From contig NZ_JAMXHT010000002.1 in NCBI RefSeq assembly GCF_023955655.1, positions 310,001 to 374,000 of the forward strand: 64,000 nucleotides of DNA, in the 5' to 3' direction. The position numbers were made by a program, and so were the translations under genes. This stretch comes from Ralstonia soli (GTDB lineage Bacteria; Pseudomonadota; Gammaproteobacteria; Burkholderiales; Burkholderiaceae). The number at the start of each line of letters is the position of its first letter. The first letter of the stretch is position 1. Below, piece by piece: positions 43,771 through 51,244 of this stretch. Below the pieces are notes generated by a model. The model was not told where the DNA came from, did no database searches, and saw only the letters and a list, made by a program, of their open reading frames with translations.

Positions 43771-44685
43771 TTGGCTGACATGAACACAAAACAGTTGCTG
43801 GACCTGGTGAACTCACGCCAGGTGGCGCAGGGTGATGAGCGCGTGCGAGCGATTACCGCGCGCATCGTCGGCGACCTGTTCCGCACCATCGAAGAATTCA
43901 AGGTGAAGCCCGATGAATTCTGGGCCGCAGCCAAATGGCTCGCGCGCCTGGGGCAGGCGGACATGGTCGGGCTGATCACCGCTGGCCTCGGCTTCGACCG
44001 CCTGCTCGACATTCTGGAAGACGAGGCCGACGCCGCAGCAGGCCGCGCAGTGGGCACGCCGCGCGCCATTGAAGGGCCGCTGTATGTGGCAGGTGCGCCG
44101 CTGCATCAGCGTGAAGTGCGGCTGGACGAGGGCAACGAAGGCAAGGGCGAAGTGCTCGTCATGGAAGGCCGCGTGCTCGACCTGAACGGGCAGCCGGTGC
44201 CGAACGCGCTGGTGGATGTCTGGCATTGCAACGAGCTGGGCCGCTACTCGCATTTTGACCCCGATCAACCGGCTTACAACCTGCGCCGCCGCATTCAGGC
44301 CGACGCGGAAGGCAACTACCGCTTCCGCAGCTTCCTGCCGCCGGGTTACGCCATTCCGCCAAACAGCCCCGTGTCGGAACTGTTCGCGCTGCTGGGCCGC
44401 CACGGCAACCGTCCCGCGCACATCCACTTCCTGGTTTCGGGGCAGGACAAGCGCGCGCTGACCACGCAGATCAACATTCCGGGCGACACGTTCCTGGATG
44501 ACGACTTCGCATTCGCCACGCGCGACGGCCTGGTCGTCACGCTCGAGAAAGTCCAGGACGCTGCCGGCTACGCGTCGCTGGGTGTGAATGGGCCGTTCAC
44601 GCGGGTGCGCTTCGACTTCCGCATGCAAGCGGCCGAATGCGAAGACGAGATCGTGCCGGCAAGCCGTTACGAAAAGGCCGCCTGA
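43771..44685 (+). CDS. catA: catechol 1,2-dioxygenase CatA
   Basis: A 304-residue intradiol dioxygenase that cleaves catechol to cis,cis-muconate. The Fe(III) ligands are Y169 (AYNLRRR), Y193 (LPPGYAIPP), H217 and H219 (RPAHIHF); the N-terminal helical dimer domain is present. The start is probably TTG 43771, because AAGGAG (43757-43762) is 8 nt away; the ATG at 43780 would leave 17 nt. It completes the catA/catB/catC set, but lies 14 kb from catB and on the opposite strand. Confidence 0.94.
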   Translation: MADMNTKQLLDLVNSRQVAQGDERVRAITARIVGDLFRTIEEFKVKPDEFWAAAKWLARLGQADMVGLITAGLGFDRLLDILEDEADAAAGRAVGTPRAIEGPLYVAGAPLHQREVRLDEGNEGKGEVLVMEGRVLDLNGQPVPNALVDVWHCNELGRYSHFDPDQPAYNLRRRIQADAEGNYRFRSFLPPGYAIPPNSPVSELFALLGRHGNRPAHIHFLVSGQDKRALTTQINIPGDTFLDDDFAFATRDGLVVTLEKVQDAAGYASLGVNGPFTRVRFDFRMQAAECEDEIVPASRYEKAA

Positions 44686-44814
44686 ACGTTGCCGGCTGGA
44701 GCGCGGTACGGGTACGAGGTCGCAAACGAGGCCCCACCGCACCGCGCGGCGGGCCGGTCGAGCGGCCCACATGTCCCCATGTCAACCGACGCTGCGTAAG
44801 GGAGGAGGGCGCCG

Positions 44815-45675
44815 ATGCAGAGTGAAGGCTTGTTGCAAGCGCAAAAGGCATTGCGCTGCCGGTTGCTCGATGATCGCAACACGCTGCCGTGGCAACCGGT
44901 GCGCGATCTTGCCGCGCATCTGCTTTTGCACCTGGATGACCCGGAGCAGTGCTGGCGGCTGACGGTCGAATGGCTGCGCGATCTGCTCGATGCGGATCGC
45001 GTTGACGGGGGGTATGCGTTGCCCACGCAGGCCATGTATGCCCCGCTGGCCGAGGCAACACGCCCGGGGCGCGCAGTGCCGTCACTCGTTGGCGAGCCGA
45101 TGAACGTGCAAGACGCGAGCGTGGCTGGTGTCTGGGCCGCGCGCGGTCCGGTCGTCTTCGATGATGTTGCCGAGCAGGGACACATCGGCACGCAGATGCG
45201 CACGCATTTGCTGAGCATCGGCACCCGCTCGAAGCTTTCGATTGCGCTCTGGGATGCCGGCCATCCGGTCGGCCTGCTCTGTGCCGATTGGCTTGAGCCC
45301 GCGCAAATCCGCACGGACGCGCGTATCGAACCGCTGACCTTGCTGACCGAGGCCGTGCTTGGCCCGGTCCTGGCGGTCGCACAACAGATTGCCGCCACCG
45401 TCCACACCGGGGACGATACGATCGCACCGCGAGATACGGCACTGGCCGTGCTGACGCCCGCTGAATTGCGCATCGCGCGCATGGTTGCAAAGGGCATGAC
45501 CTACAAGGAAATCGCACGCGAGCTGAATCGATCGTTCTCCACGGTCGACCACCAGTTGCGCAGCGTGCGCGAGAAGCTCGGCGTGTCGTCAACCGCGCGG
45601 CTGGTGCGATGTCTGTCTGAAATGATGACGGTGGCGCCAGGGAAGGCGGATCGCCAGTTGCATGCGGTGGCCTGA
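44815..45675 (+). CDS. LuxR-family regulator with GAF-like sensor domain (paralogue 2)
   Basis: A 286-residue homologue of the regulator at 13609-14451, alignable by eye along its length (LLDDRNTLPWQPVRDLAAHL, then DADRVDGG) and nearly identical in the helix-turn-helix (KEIARELNRSFSTVDHQLRS). There is no receiver domain. It lies between catA and the EutR-like regulator and upstream of the convergent amine dehydrogenase operon. Its position and its twin beside the aldehyde dehydrogenase suggest both serve the amine/aldehyde branch. Confidence 0.83.
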   Translation: MQSEGLLQAQKALRCRLLDDRNTLPWQPVRDLAAHLLLHLDDPEQCWRLTVEWLRDLLDADRVDGGYALPTQAMYAPLAEATRPGRAVPSLVGEPMNVQDASVAGVWAARGPVVFDDVAEQGHIGTQMRTHLLSIGTRSKLSIALWDAGHPVGLLCADWLEPAQIRTDARIEPLTLLTEAVLGPVLAVAQQIAATVHTGDDTIAPRDTALAVLTPAELRIARMVAKGMTYKEIARELNRSFSTVDHQLRSVREKLGVSSTARLVRCLSEMMTVAPGKADRQLHAVA

Positions 45676-45886
45676 GCAAACATGCGCGCCCGGATTGGGT
45701 ATCGGAAACGCCAGAAAAAGTGAGGTGAAATCGACATCGCCACGCCAACGTTTCGCTGTTTACGGCTCTGGGGCGAAGTGTGACACTACGCACCGGAGGG
45801 ACCGCGGTTGCGCGGGTTTGAGGGCGCTCACGCTGCATGTCGGGGCCATCAAGCCTGGTCTCATGAGCGACCGCAACGAGTGACAG

Positions 45887-46912
45887 ATGATCGCGACTGA
45901 ATCTGAAATGTTCGCCGGCGCCGCGGCCGCGCCGCAGCCGTTGGCACACGCGCTGCGGCATTACGAAGCGATCGATATCGACGCCTATACGGCAGGCCTG
46001 CCGCGTGCCTGGGATTTGCAGTACGACCAGCTTTCGTGTGGCCGTTTTCACGGCGTCTTTACCGAGGCGGTTCTGCCGCAGATGCACCTGTTTCGCGAGG
46101 TCACAAACCAGACCTTGCGGCAACGCGGCGCCATCGGCCCCGGCTATATCGCCCTGGGGGTTCCGACCACCGCGCGGGACGACGGCTATTTCGGTGGCCA
46201 GCGCGTGAGGCTGGACACGATGCTGGTCGGCTACGGAAAAATCGACTTTTGCAGCCCAGCCCAGTCCGACCTGATGGGCGTGACGGTGGATGCGCAATTG
46301 CTGCAGGATTTGTGGCAGCGCATTCATGCCGATCGGCAGGTGCCTTGGTCGGCTGCGCCGGCGGGGCTGGCGATTCCCGATGGCGTTATGCATGCGTTGC
46401 GCGATCGCTTGTGGCGCGCGCTGCAAATGTCGCAAGTCAATCCTGCGCTGGTCCATGACGCATCATCGGCGCGGCTGTTTCAGGATGCGTTGCTGTGCGA
46501 GTTGCTGGAAACCATGTCTGTCGGCATGCCGTTGACCGACATCAAGTCGGCCGCGGCCAGAAGGAAGATCGTGCAGAAGGCGTGCGACCTCGTGCTGTCC
46601 AACCCGGAGGCGCCGATCTCGATTTTGGACCTGTGCAGCCAGGTGGGGGCGAGCCGCCGCAAGCTCCAATACTGTTTTCAGGATGCGCTTGGCATGGGCC
46701 CGCAGCGGTATCTGCGTGCGGCACGCCTGAATGCGGTGCGCCGCGAGCTGCGTCATGCACAGGAAAGCGGGCTCGGTGTCAAAGACATTGCCGCGCGATG
46801 GGGCTTCTGGCACTTCAGCAACTTCGCCGCCGACTACAAACGCCAGTTTGGCGAACTGCCGTCCGACACACTCAAGCGCGCCACTGGTGAGTCGAGCGAC
46901 CGCCAGCATTGA
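45887..46912 (+). CDS. AraC-family regulator, EutR-like
   Basis: A 341-residue AraC regulator. The C-terminal double helix-turn-helix contains QVGASRRKLQYCFQDALGMG and YLRAARLNAVRRELRHAQ, strongly reminiscent of EutR, the ethanolamine-operon activator; the N-terminal domain should bind the inducer. It is convergent with the amidase/amine dehydrogenase operon, so an amine-responsive role is plausible. No eut genes are in the window. Confidence 0.82.
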   Translation: MIATESEMFAGAAAAPQPLAHALRHYEAIDIDAYTAGLPRAWDLQYDQLSCGRFHGVFTEAVLPQMHLFREVTNQTLRQRGAIGPGYIALGVPTTARDDGYFGGQRVRLDTMLVGYGKIDFCSPAQSDLMGVTVDAQLLQDLWQRIHADRQVPWSAAPAGLAIPDGVMHALRDRLWRALQMSQVNPALVHDASSARLFQDALLCELLETMSVGMPLTDIKSAAARRKIVQKACDLVLSNPEAPISILDLCSQVGASRRKLQYCFQDALGMGPQRYLRAARLNAVRRELRHAQESGLGVKDIAARWGFWHFSNFAADYKRQFGELPSDTLKRATGESSDRQH

Positions 46913-46921
46913 TTGGTACGC

Positions 46922-46953
46922 AGTGCCCGCCGTGAAAACTCGGGGCGGGCACT
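46922..46953. terminator. perfect 10-bp stem between convergent genes
   Basis: AGTGCCCGCC pairs exactly with GGCGGGCACT across a 12-nt loop. It sits in the 51-bp gap between the AraC gene and the convergent amidase gene, the right place for a bidirectional terminator, though neither strand shows a T-run. Confidence 0.55.
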
Positions 46954-46963
46954 CCATGCTTCG

Positions 46964-48502
46964 TCAACCCAGCAGCGGGCTGCGCACCTTGGCGTAACCG
47001 CTGGCCTGCTCATACGCATAGCCGATCTGCAACACCGAAAGATCGGCTTGCGCGGGGCCCATCACCTGCAGGCCCATCGGCAACCCGGTGGGGCCGAAGC
47101 CTGCCGGCACGTTCAACACGGGCAGACCCGAGAGAGAGCCACCGATGACGACCTCCATCCAGCGGTGGTACGTGTCCATTGGCTTGCCGTTGATCTCCTT
47201 CGGCCAGTGCAGCTTGGCGTCAAACGGAAACACCTGGGCCGAGGGCAGCACGAGGTAGTCGTACTGTTGAAACAGCGTATTCAGCGCCTGGTACCAGGCC
47301 GATCGGTTGATCGATGCCTGGTAGACCTCTGCGGCGGTCAACTTCAAGCCATTCTCGATTTCCCAGATGGCTTCGGGCTTCATCATGGCGCGCTTCTTCG
47401 GGTCGGCGTAGAGGCCGCCTGCGACACCGGCGACCAGGAAGGCACGCATGGTCAGCCAGGTCTGCCACAGCTTCTCCATCGGGTAGTCGGGCTGGACGGC
47501 CTCGACGGTGCAGCCGATGGCTTCGAAGTGCTTGAGCGCCCGCGTGCTCAGCTCCATCACGCCGGGCTCCATCGGCAGATAGCCGTTGTAGTTACCCAGC
47601 CAGCCGATCCGCGCGCCTTTGAAGGCGCGCTTGAGTGGCCGTGTGAAGATGGCTGGATCCTGCTGGATCGACAGCGGCACGCGTGAATCGGCGCCGGCCT
47701 GCACCGACAGCAGCATCGCCAGATCGGTTACGTTGCGCGCCAGCGGGCCTTCATAGCCAAGCTGCTGGTAGAACACTTCGTTGGTGGGGCCGTAAGGCAC
47801 GCGGCCAAACGAGGGGCGGAAACCGAAGATGTTGTTCCAGCCCGCCGGATTGCGCAGCGAGCCCATCATGTCGCTGCCGTCGGCCACCGGCAGCATGCGC
47901 AGGGCCAGCGCCACCGAGGCGCCGCCGCTGCTGCCGCCGGCCGATTTGGTCGGGTCGAACGCATTGCCCGTCGTGCCGAACACGGTGTTGTAGGTATGTG
48001 AGCCGAGGCCGAATTCCGGCGTGTTGCTCTTGCCGATGAGGATGGCGCCGGCCTTGCGCGCGCGTTCGACCACGATCGCGTCGGCTTTGGGAACGTAATC
48101 CTTGAAGATGGGCGAGCCCTGCGTTGTAACGATGCCCTTGGTGCTTGCCAGATCCTTGGGCGCCTGCGGGAATCCGTGCATCCAGCCCATGCGCTGGCCG
48201 CGCGCGAGCTGGGCATCGCGCTCATCGGCCTGCTTGAGCAGGTCGTCGCGGTTCTGCAGCGATACCAGCGCGTTGACCTTGGGGTTCATGCGGTCGATCT
48301 GCGCCAGGTAGGCCTGCATTACTTCGCGGCACGACACGGCTTTCGAGCCGATGGCCACTGCGAGTTGCGTCGCTTCCATCTCGACGATGTCGCGCCCCGA
48401 CGCGGCATAGCAGCCAAGCGGCATCGAGAGCGCGGCAGCGCCGGCCAATGTCGTCTTCATGAACGTGCGGCGGTCCGGCGCAAAGTCGTTATTCGAGGGC
48501 AT
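46964..48502 (-). CDS. Tat-exported amidase-signature hydrolase
   Basis: A 512-residue amidase-signature enzyme. The N-terminus is a twin-arginine signal (PDRRTFMKTTLAGAAALS), so it should fold in the cytoplasm and work in the periplasm. The catalytic Lys is in PQAPKDLAST, the Ser region in KSAGGSSGGAS, and the cis-Ser in DMMGSLRNPA, where the usual GG is MG. ATG 48502 is preceded by AGGAG. It is the last gene of the amine dehydrogenase unit, so it may release an amine or an aryl-acetic acid from an amide in the same compartment. Confidence 0.86.
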   Translation of the reverse strand: MPSNNDFAPDRRTFMKTTLAGAAALSMPLGCYAASGRDIVEMEATQLAVAIGSKAVSCREVMQAYLAQIDRMNPKVNALVSLQNRDDLLKQADERDAQLARGQRMGWMHGFPQAPKDLASTKGIVTTQGSPIFKDYVPKADAIVVERARKAGAILIGKSNTPEFGLGSHTYNTVFGTTGNAFDPTKSAGGSSGGASVALALRMLPVADGSDMMGSLRNPAGWNNIFGFRPSFGRVPYGPTNEVFYQQLGYEGPLARNVTDLAMLLSVQAGADSRVPLSIQQDPAIFTRPLKRAFKGARIGWLGNYNGYLPMEPGVMELSTRALKHFEAIGCTVEAVQPDYPMEKLWQTWLTMRAFLVAGVAGGLYADPKKRAMMKPEAIWEIENGLKLTAAEVYQASINRSAWYQALNTLFQQYDYLVLPSAQVFPFDAKLHWPKEINGKPMDTYHRWMEVVIGGSLSGLPVLNVPAGFGPTGLPMGLQVMGPAQADLSVLQIGYAYEQASGYAKVRSPLLG

Positions 48503-48602
48503 GGCCTCTGTCTCCTGTGTGGGTCTGTTTTTATTGAGTCCGCGCGTGACGCGTCCTTTCCGGTCCATTGCGGATGTGGGACTTGCTGATGTGGGGAGCC
48601 GA

Positions 48603-49076
48603 TCAGGGCAGCTGGTCAGGCGGTACGCCCTTGGCGCGCAGCTTGTCGACCAACTCGCGACGGACTGCGGGGACGTCGCTCGGGCGTGTTGCGCGCAGCC
48701 GTGCCACTTCCTCGGCCGTGTAGGGCGGGGTGTTGGGCGGCGTGCTGGATTTCGCCATGCCGTGCAGGATCCAGTTCATGAGCGCTGCGACTTCGCCATC
48801 GTTGAGCGGTGTGTTCATGACACCGGGCACCTGCACGATGAAGTTGCGGCCGCCGGGCACTTCCAGAAAGCGGCCGACCTTGTCCTTCATCGGCGGGATG
48901 TCCTTGCTCGGCATGCCGGCACCATCCGGCAGATGGCATCCGGAGCAGTACTGCAGATAGTTGCGCTGCGGCGATGCCATGCCCGGCTGCGCCGCTGCCG
49001 CCAGCGCGCTGGCAAGCAGCGACGCGGCCATCATGGCGCGGAGGGCGCGGAGGGCCGCTCGGTGGTGCATCTTCAC
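48603..49076 (-). CDS. periplasmic monohaem cytochrome c (second of two)
   Basis: A 157-residue protein with a signal peptide (through ALAAAAQ) and one haem motif CSGCH; the axial Met is probably in PGVMNTPLND or a neighbouring Met. The start is GTG 49076, overlapping the previous stop as GTGA, or ATG 49070. It is co-transcribed with aauA and probably takes electrons from the quinone enzyme or its partner cytochrome. Confidence 0.85.
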   Translation of the reverse strand: MKMHHRAALRALRAMMAASLLASALAAAAQPGMASPQRNYLQYCSGCHLPDGAGMPSKDIPPMKDKVGRFLEVPGGRNFIVQVPGVMNTPLNDGEVAALMNWILHGMAKSSTPPNTPPYTAEEVARLRATRPSDVPAVRRELVDKLRAKGVPPDQLP

Positions 49077-49537
49077 AGCCCACTTTGTTCGCGAAGGCTG
49101 CGCAGCTCCTTGTGCGTCGGATGCTGTGCGCGGGCCTGTGCAAAATCCTGCGCAGAGAAGGACACGTCCTTCAACCCGTTCAGGTCTTGCGCGAGGTAGG
49201 TGGCGACGGCCGCCAGCGTGGCGTCATCGAGCTGCGCCTGCGCCGGCATCGCGCCGTTGAAGCTTTGGCCTTGCGATTTGATATGGCCGCTCAGGCCATT
49301 GAGCAGGACCAGCTGGACATAGCGCTTGCCGACATCGCCCGCCAGCGGCTTGGCCAGCGTGCCGGCCAGCGCGGGCGCCAGGCCGGGCATGCCCGCGCCG
49401 CCCGCCTGGTGGCAAGCCACGCAGACGTTGGTGAACGTGGTGGCGCCGGTGCCGGTTGCACTCGATTGGGCAAACGCTGCCATCGAGGTGGCTGCCAGCA
49501 CAGGCAGCGCGAGGTTCAAGAGATTCGATCGTTTCAT
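49073..49537 (-). CDS. periplasmic monohaem cytochrome c (first of two)
   Basis: A 154-residue class I cytochrome c: a signal peptide ending near MAAFAQ, haem motif CVACH, and a GAMPAQ Met region. Its ATG shares one base with the aauA stop (TGATG), so it is tightly coupled to the amine dehydrogenase small subunit. It is a likely electron acceptor from the TTQ cofactor in place of azurin, which is not encoded nearby. Confidence 0.87.
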   Translation of the reverse strand: MKRSNLLNLALPVLAATSMAAFAQSSATGTGATTFTNVCVACHQAGGAGMPGLAPALAGTLAKPLAGDVGKRYVQLVLLNGLSGHIKSQGQSFNGAMPAQAQLDDATLAAVATYLAQDLNGLKDVSFSAQDFAQARAQHPTHKELRSLREQSGL

Positions 49538-50085
49538 CAGTCCTTCTCCGCCACGCCGACGATGATCGACGTCGTGCAGTGGTACACCGAGCTGTCGTTG
49601 CTCATACACCAGTTGACGTCGTTGTGCACGCCCATGCGGTAGCCCGGGCGATCGCCGTGGTTGGTGTTGCAGAAGCAGCGGCCGCAGGTGGTCCGGCCGC
49701 AGCAGTCGTTGTAGCTGACCAGGTAGTCGCGGCCGTCTGCCGGGTTGTGGCAGGTACCGACCCACGCCACCTTCGACGGGCTGGTACCTGGCGGGCAGGA
49801 CGTGGCGCTGCCGCCGCAGCACGAGCAGAGGAAACCGTCCACCGCGCAGTAACGCCAGTAGTCGCAGTCCGTCTCGGTGGCAGGGTCTTTGTGCTTGCCG
49901 CCGCCGCCGTGACCTTCAGCGCGTGCCTGCGACGAGCGGTCGAACGGCAGCACCGGCAGCGCCAGCGCCGTCCCCAGTAGCACCCGCCCGACTCCGATCA
50001 GCGCACTGCGGCGGGACACCTGCTGCGCAATCGTGCGGGTCCGGCGTTCCGCAAAGTGATCAAAGAGATCCAGCCAGGACTTCAT
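49537..50085 (-). CDS. aauA: aromatic amine dehydrogenase light chain (TTQ subunit)
   Basis: A 182-residue precursor rich in Cys. The TTQ-forming tryptophans are W108 (KVAWVGTC) and W159 (VNWCMS), one residue off the W109/W160 of Alcaligenes faecalis AADH; the catalytic Asp is D127 (SYNDCCG). A long leader with SRRSALIGVG resembles Tat-like mau leaders. The enzyme deaminates aralkyl amines to aldehydes in the periplasm. ATG 50085 overlaps the aauD stop and has AAGGAG upstream. Assignment as aau rather than mau rests on residue numbering and context. Confidence 0.9.
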   Translation of the reverse strand: MKSWLDLFDHFAERRTRTIAQQVSRRSALIGVGRVLLGTALALPVLPFDRSSQARAEGHGGGGKHKDPATETDCDYWRYCAVDGFLCSCCGGSATSCPPGTSPSKVAWVGTCHNPADGRDYLVSYNDCCGRTTCGRCFCNTNHGDRPGYRMGVHNDVNWCMSNDSSVYHCTTSIIVGVAEKD

Positions 50086-50690
50086 GCTCGCTCCTTCGCA
50101 AATTGCGGTTGGTCGAGGTATTCCTGCACCGAGGCTACGTTGAGGTCGCGCGCGGTGAACAGGCTTTCGAGCTGCTCACGTGAATTGACCAGGCCCTTGG
50201 AGCGGATCTTTCCCGATTCGTCGATCAGCACGGCATATGGCAGCTTGCTGATGCGAAAGCGCATGCCCAGTTCGGCCGACAGCACGTACGGGAACGCGGT
50301 GAGTTCTGCTCGGCGCTGGAATGCCTCGTGCTCGGGCTGGTTGCCATCCGACGCCAGCACCACGTTCAGCCAGCTCGATTCCACCGTGCGGATCGATTTC
50401 AGGATCGGCAGTAGCTTCTTGCAGACCGGGCACGTGGGCGAGAGGAAGAACAGCAGCTGGCTCTTCGCGCCGGCCGCACCGATGTCGACCGGTTGGCCGT
50501 TGAGCGACGGCAGTTGGAACACCGGAGACGCTTCGCCCACCTTGGGGCCGCTATCCATGGTCAGGGCGCCCATGGGCGCGATGCGCTCATAGAGGATCCC
50601 GATCTGGCGCGACAGCGCGATGACGGCGACAAGCAGGGTCAGCACGGCAACCCACAGCATGACGTTGGAGATAAGAAGAGCTTGAGTCAC
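50082..50690 (-). CDS. aauD: amine dehydrogenase accessory thioredoxin-like protein (MauD-type)
   Basis: A 202-residue protein with an N-terminal membrane anchor (VMLWVAVLTLLVAVIAL) and a periplasmic thioredoxin fold with a CPVC motif (FLSPTCPVCKK). MauD-type proteins are needed to form the six disulphides of the light chain. The start is GTG 50690, overlapping the aauE stop; an ATG at 50660 would remove most of the segment before the anchor. The gene order B-E-D-A matches A. faecalis aau and mau clusters. Confidence 0.88.
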   Translation of the reverse strand: MTQALLISNVMLWVAVLTLLVAVIALSRQIGILYERIAPMGALTMDSGPKVGEASPVFQLPSLNGQPVDIGAAGAKSQLLFFLSPTCPVCKKLLPILKSIRTVESSWLNVVLASDGNQPEHEAFQRRAELTAFPYVLSAELGMRFRISKLPYAVLIDESGKIRSKGLVNSREQLESLFTARDLNVASVQEYLDQPQFAKERA

Positions 50691-51244
50691 GGCAGGGTCC
50701 TCAGTTCGATAAGTCGGGGGTGGTTGCTGAGCAGTTGGTTGGCCGACAGATACAGGCCGAGCAGGAAATGGGTAGCGAAGCCGATGGCGACGTAATCGAG
50801 CCAGACAATCTCGCGCGCTTGCATGGGAAGGGCAGCCGCCACGGCCAGCAGCGCTAGCACCGTGTTACGGGCGATGAGGCCGCCGCTCAACGGCGTGTGA
50901 CTTGCGCCGCCGCAGCCGCAGTCGATCTGCCGGCGGCCGCGCGCCAGGTTGATCGCAATGGCTGCGGTGACGAGCGCGAGCAGCGCGACGGCCAGGACGG
51001 CGCCGACCGAGCGGGTGGCCACCGGCAGGAGCAGCACACCGGCCAGCACTTCGCCCATCGGCAATGCACGTGCCGTGAAGCCGACCAGCGATTGCGGCAG
51101 CAACGCATAGTTGGCCAGCGCATCGCGAAAGACTTCCTGCTCGCGCAGCTTGCTCACGCCGCCCAGGATGAGCAGCGCACCGAGCGTTGCCGCCGCGGTG
51201 TGTCCCAGCACGGGATCAAGCAACAGAGGGGTGAGTGGGTTCAT
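50687..51244 (-). CDS. aauE: amine dehydrogenase accessory membrane protein (MauE-type)
   Basis: A 185-residue MauE/DoxX-like inner-membrane protein with four or five hydrophobic segments and a conserved pair of Cys in QIDCGCGG, facing the idea that it passes reducing or oxidising equivalents to MauD. ATG 51244 shares a base with the aauB stop (TGATG); a TTG one codon earlier is less likely. Confidence 0.86.
   Translation of the reverse strand: MNPLTPLLLDPVLGHTAAATLGALLILGGVSKLREQEVFRDALANYALLPQSLVGFTARALPMGEVLAGVLLLPVATRSVGAVLAVALLALVTAAIAINLARGRRQIDCGCGGASHTPLSGGLIARNTVLALLAVAAALPMQAREIVWLDYVAIGFATHFLLGLYLSANQLLSNHPRLIELRTLP

Noticed and set aside
44597-46456. 619-codon minus-strand frame over the LuxR and AraC genes
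   Set aside because: Shadow frame, Arg/Ser/Pro-rich, crosses two genes and an intergenic gap.
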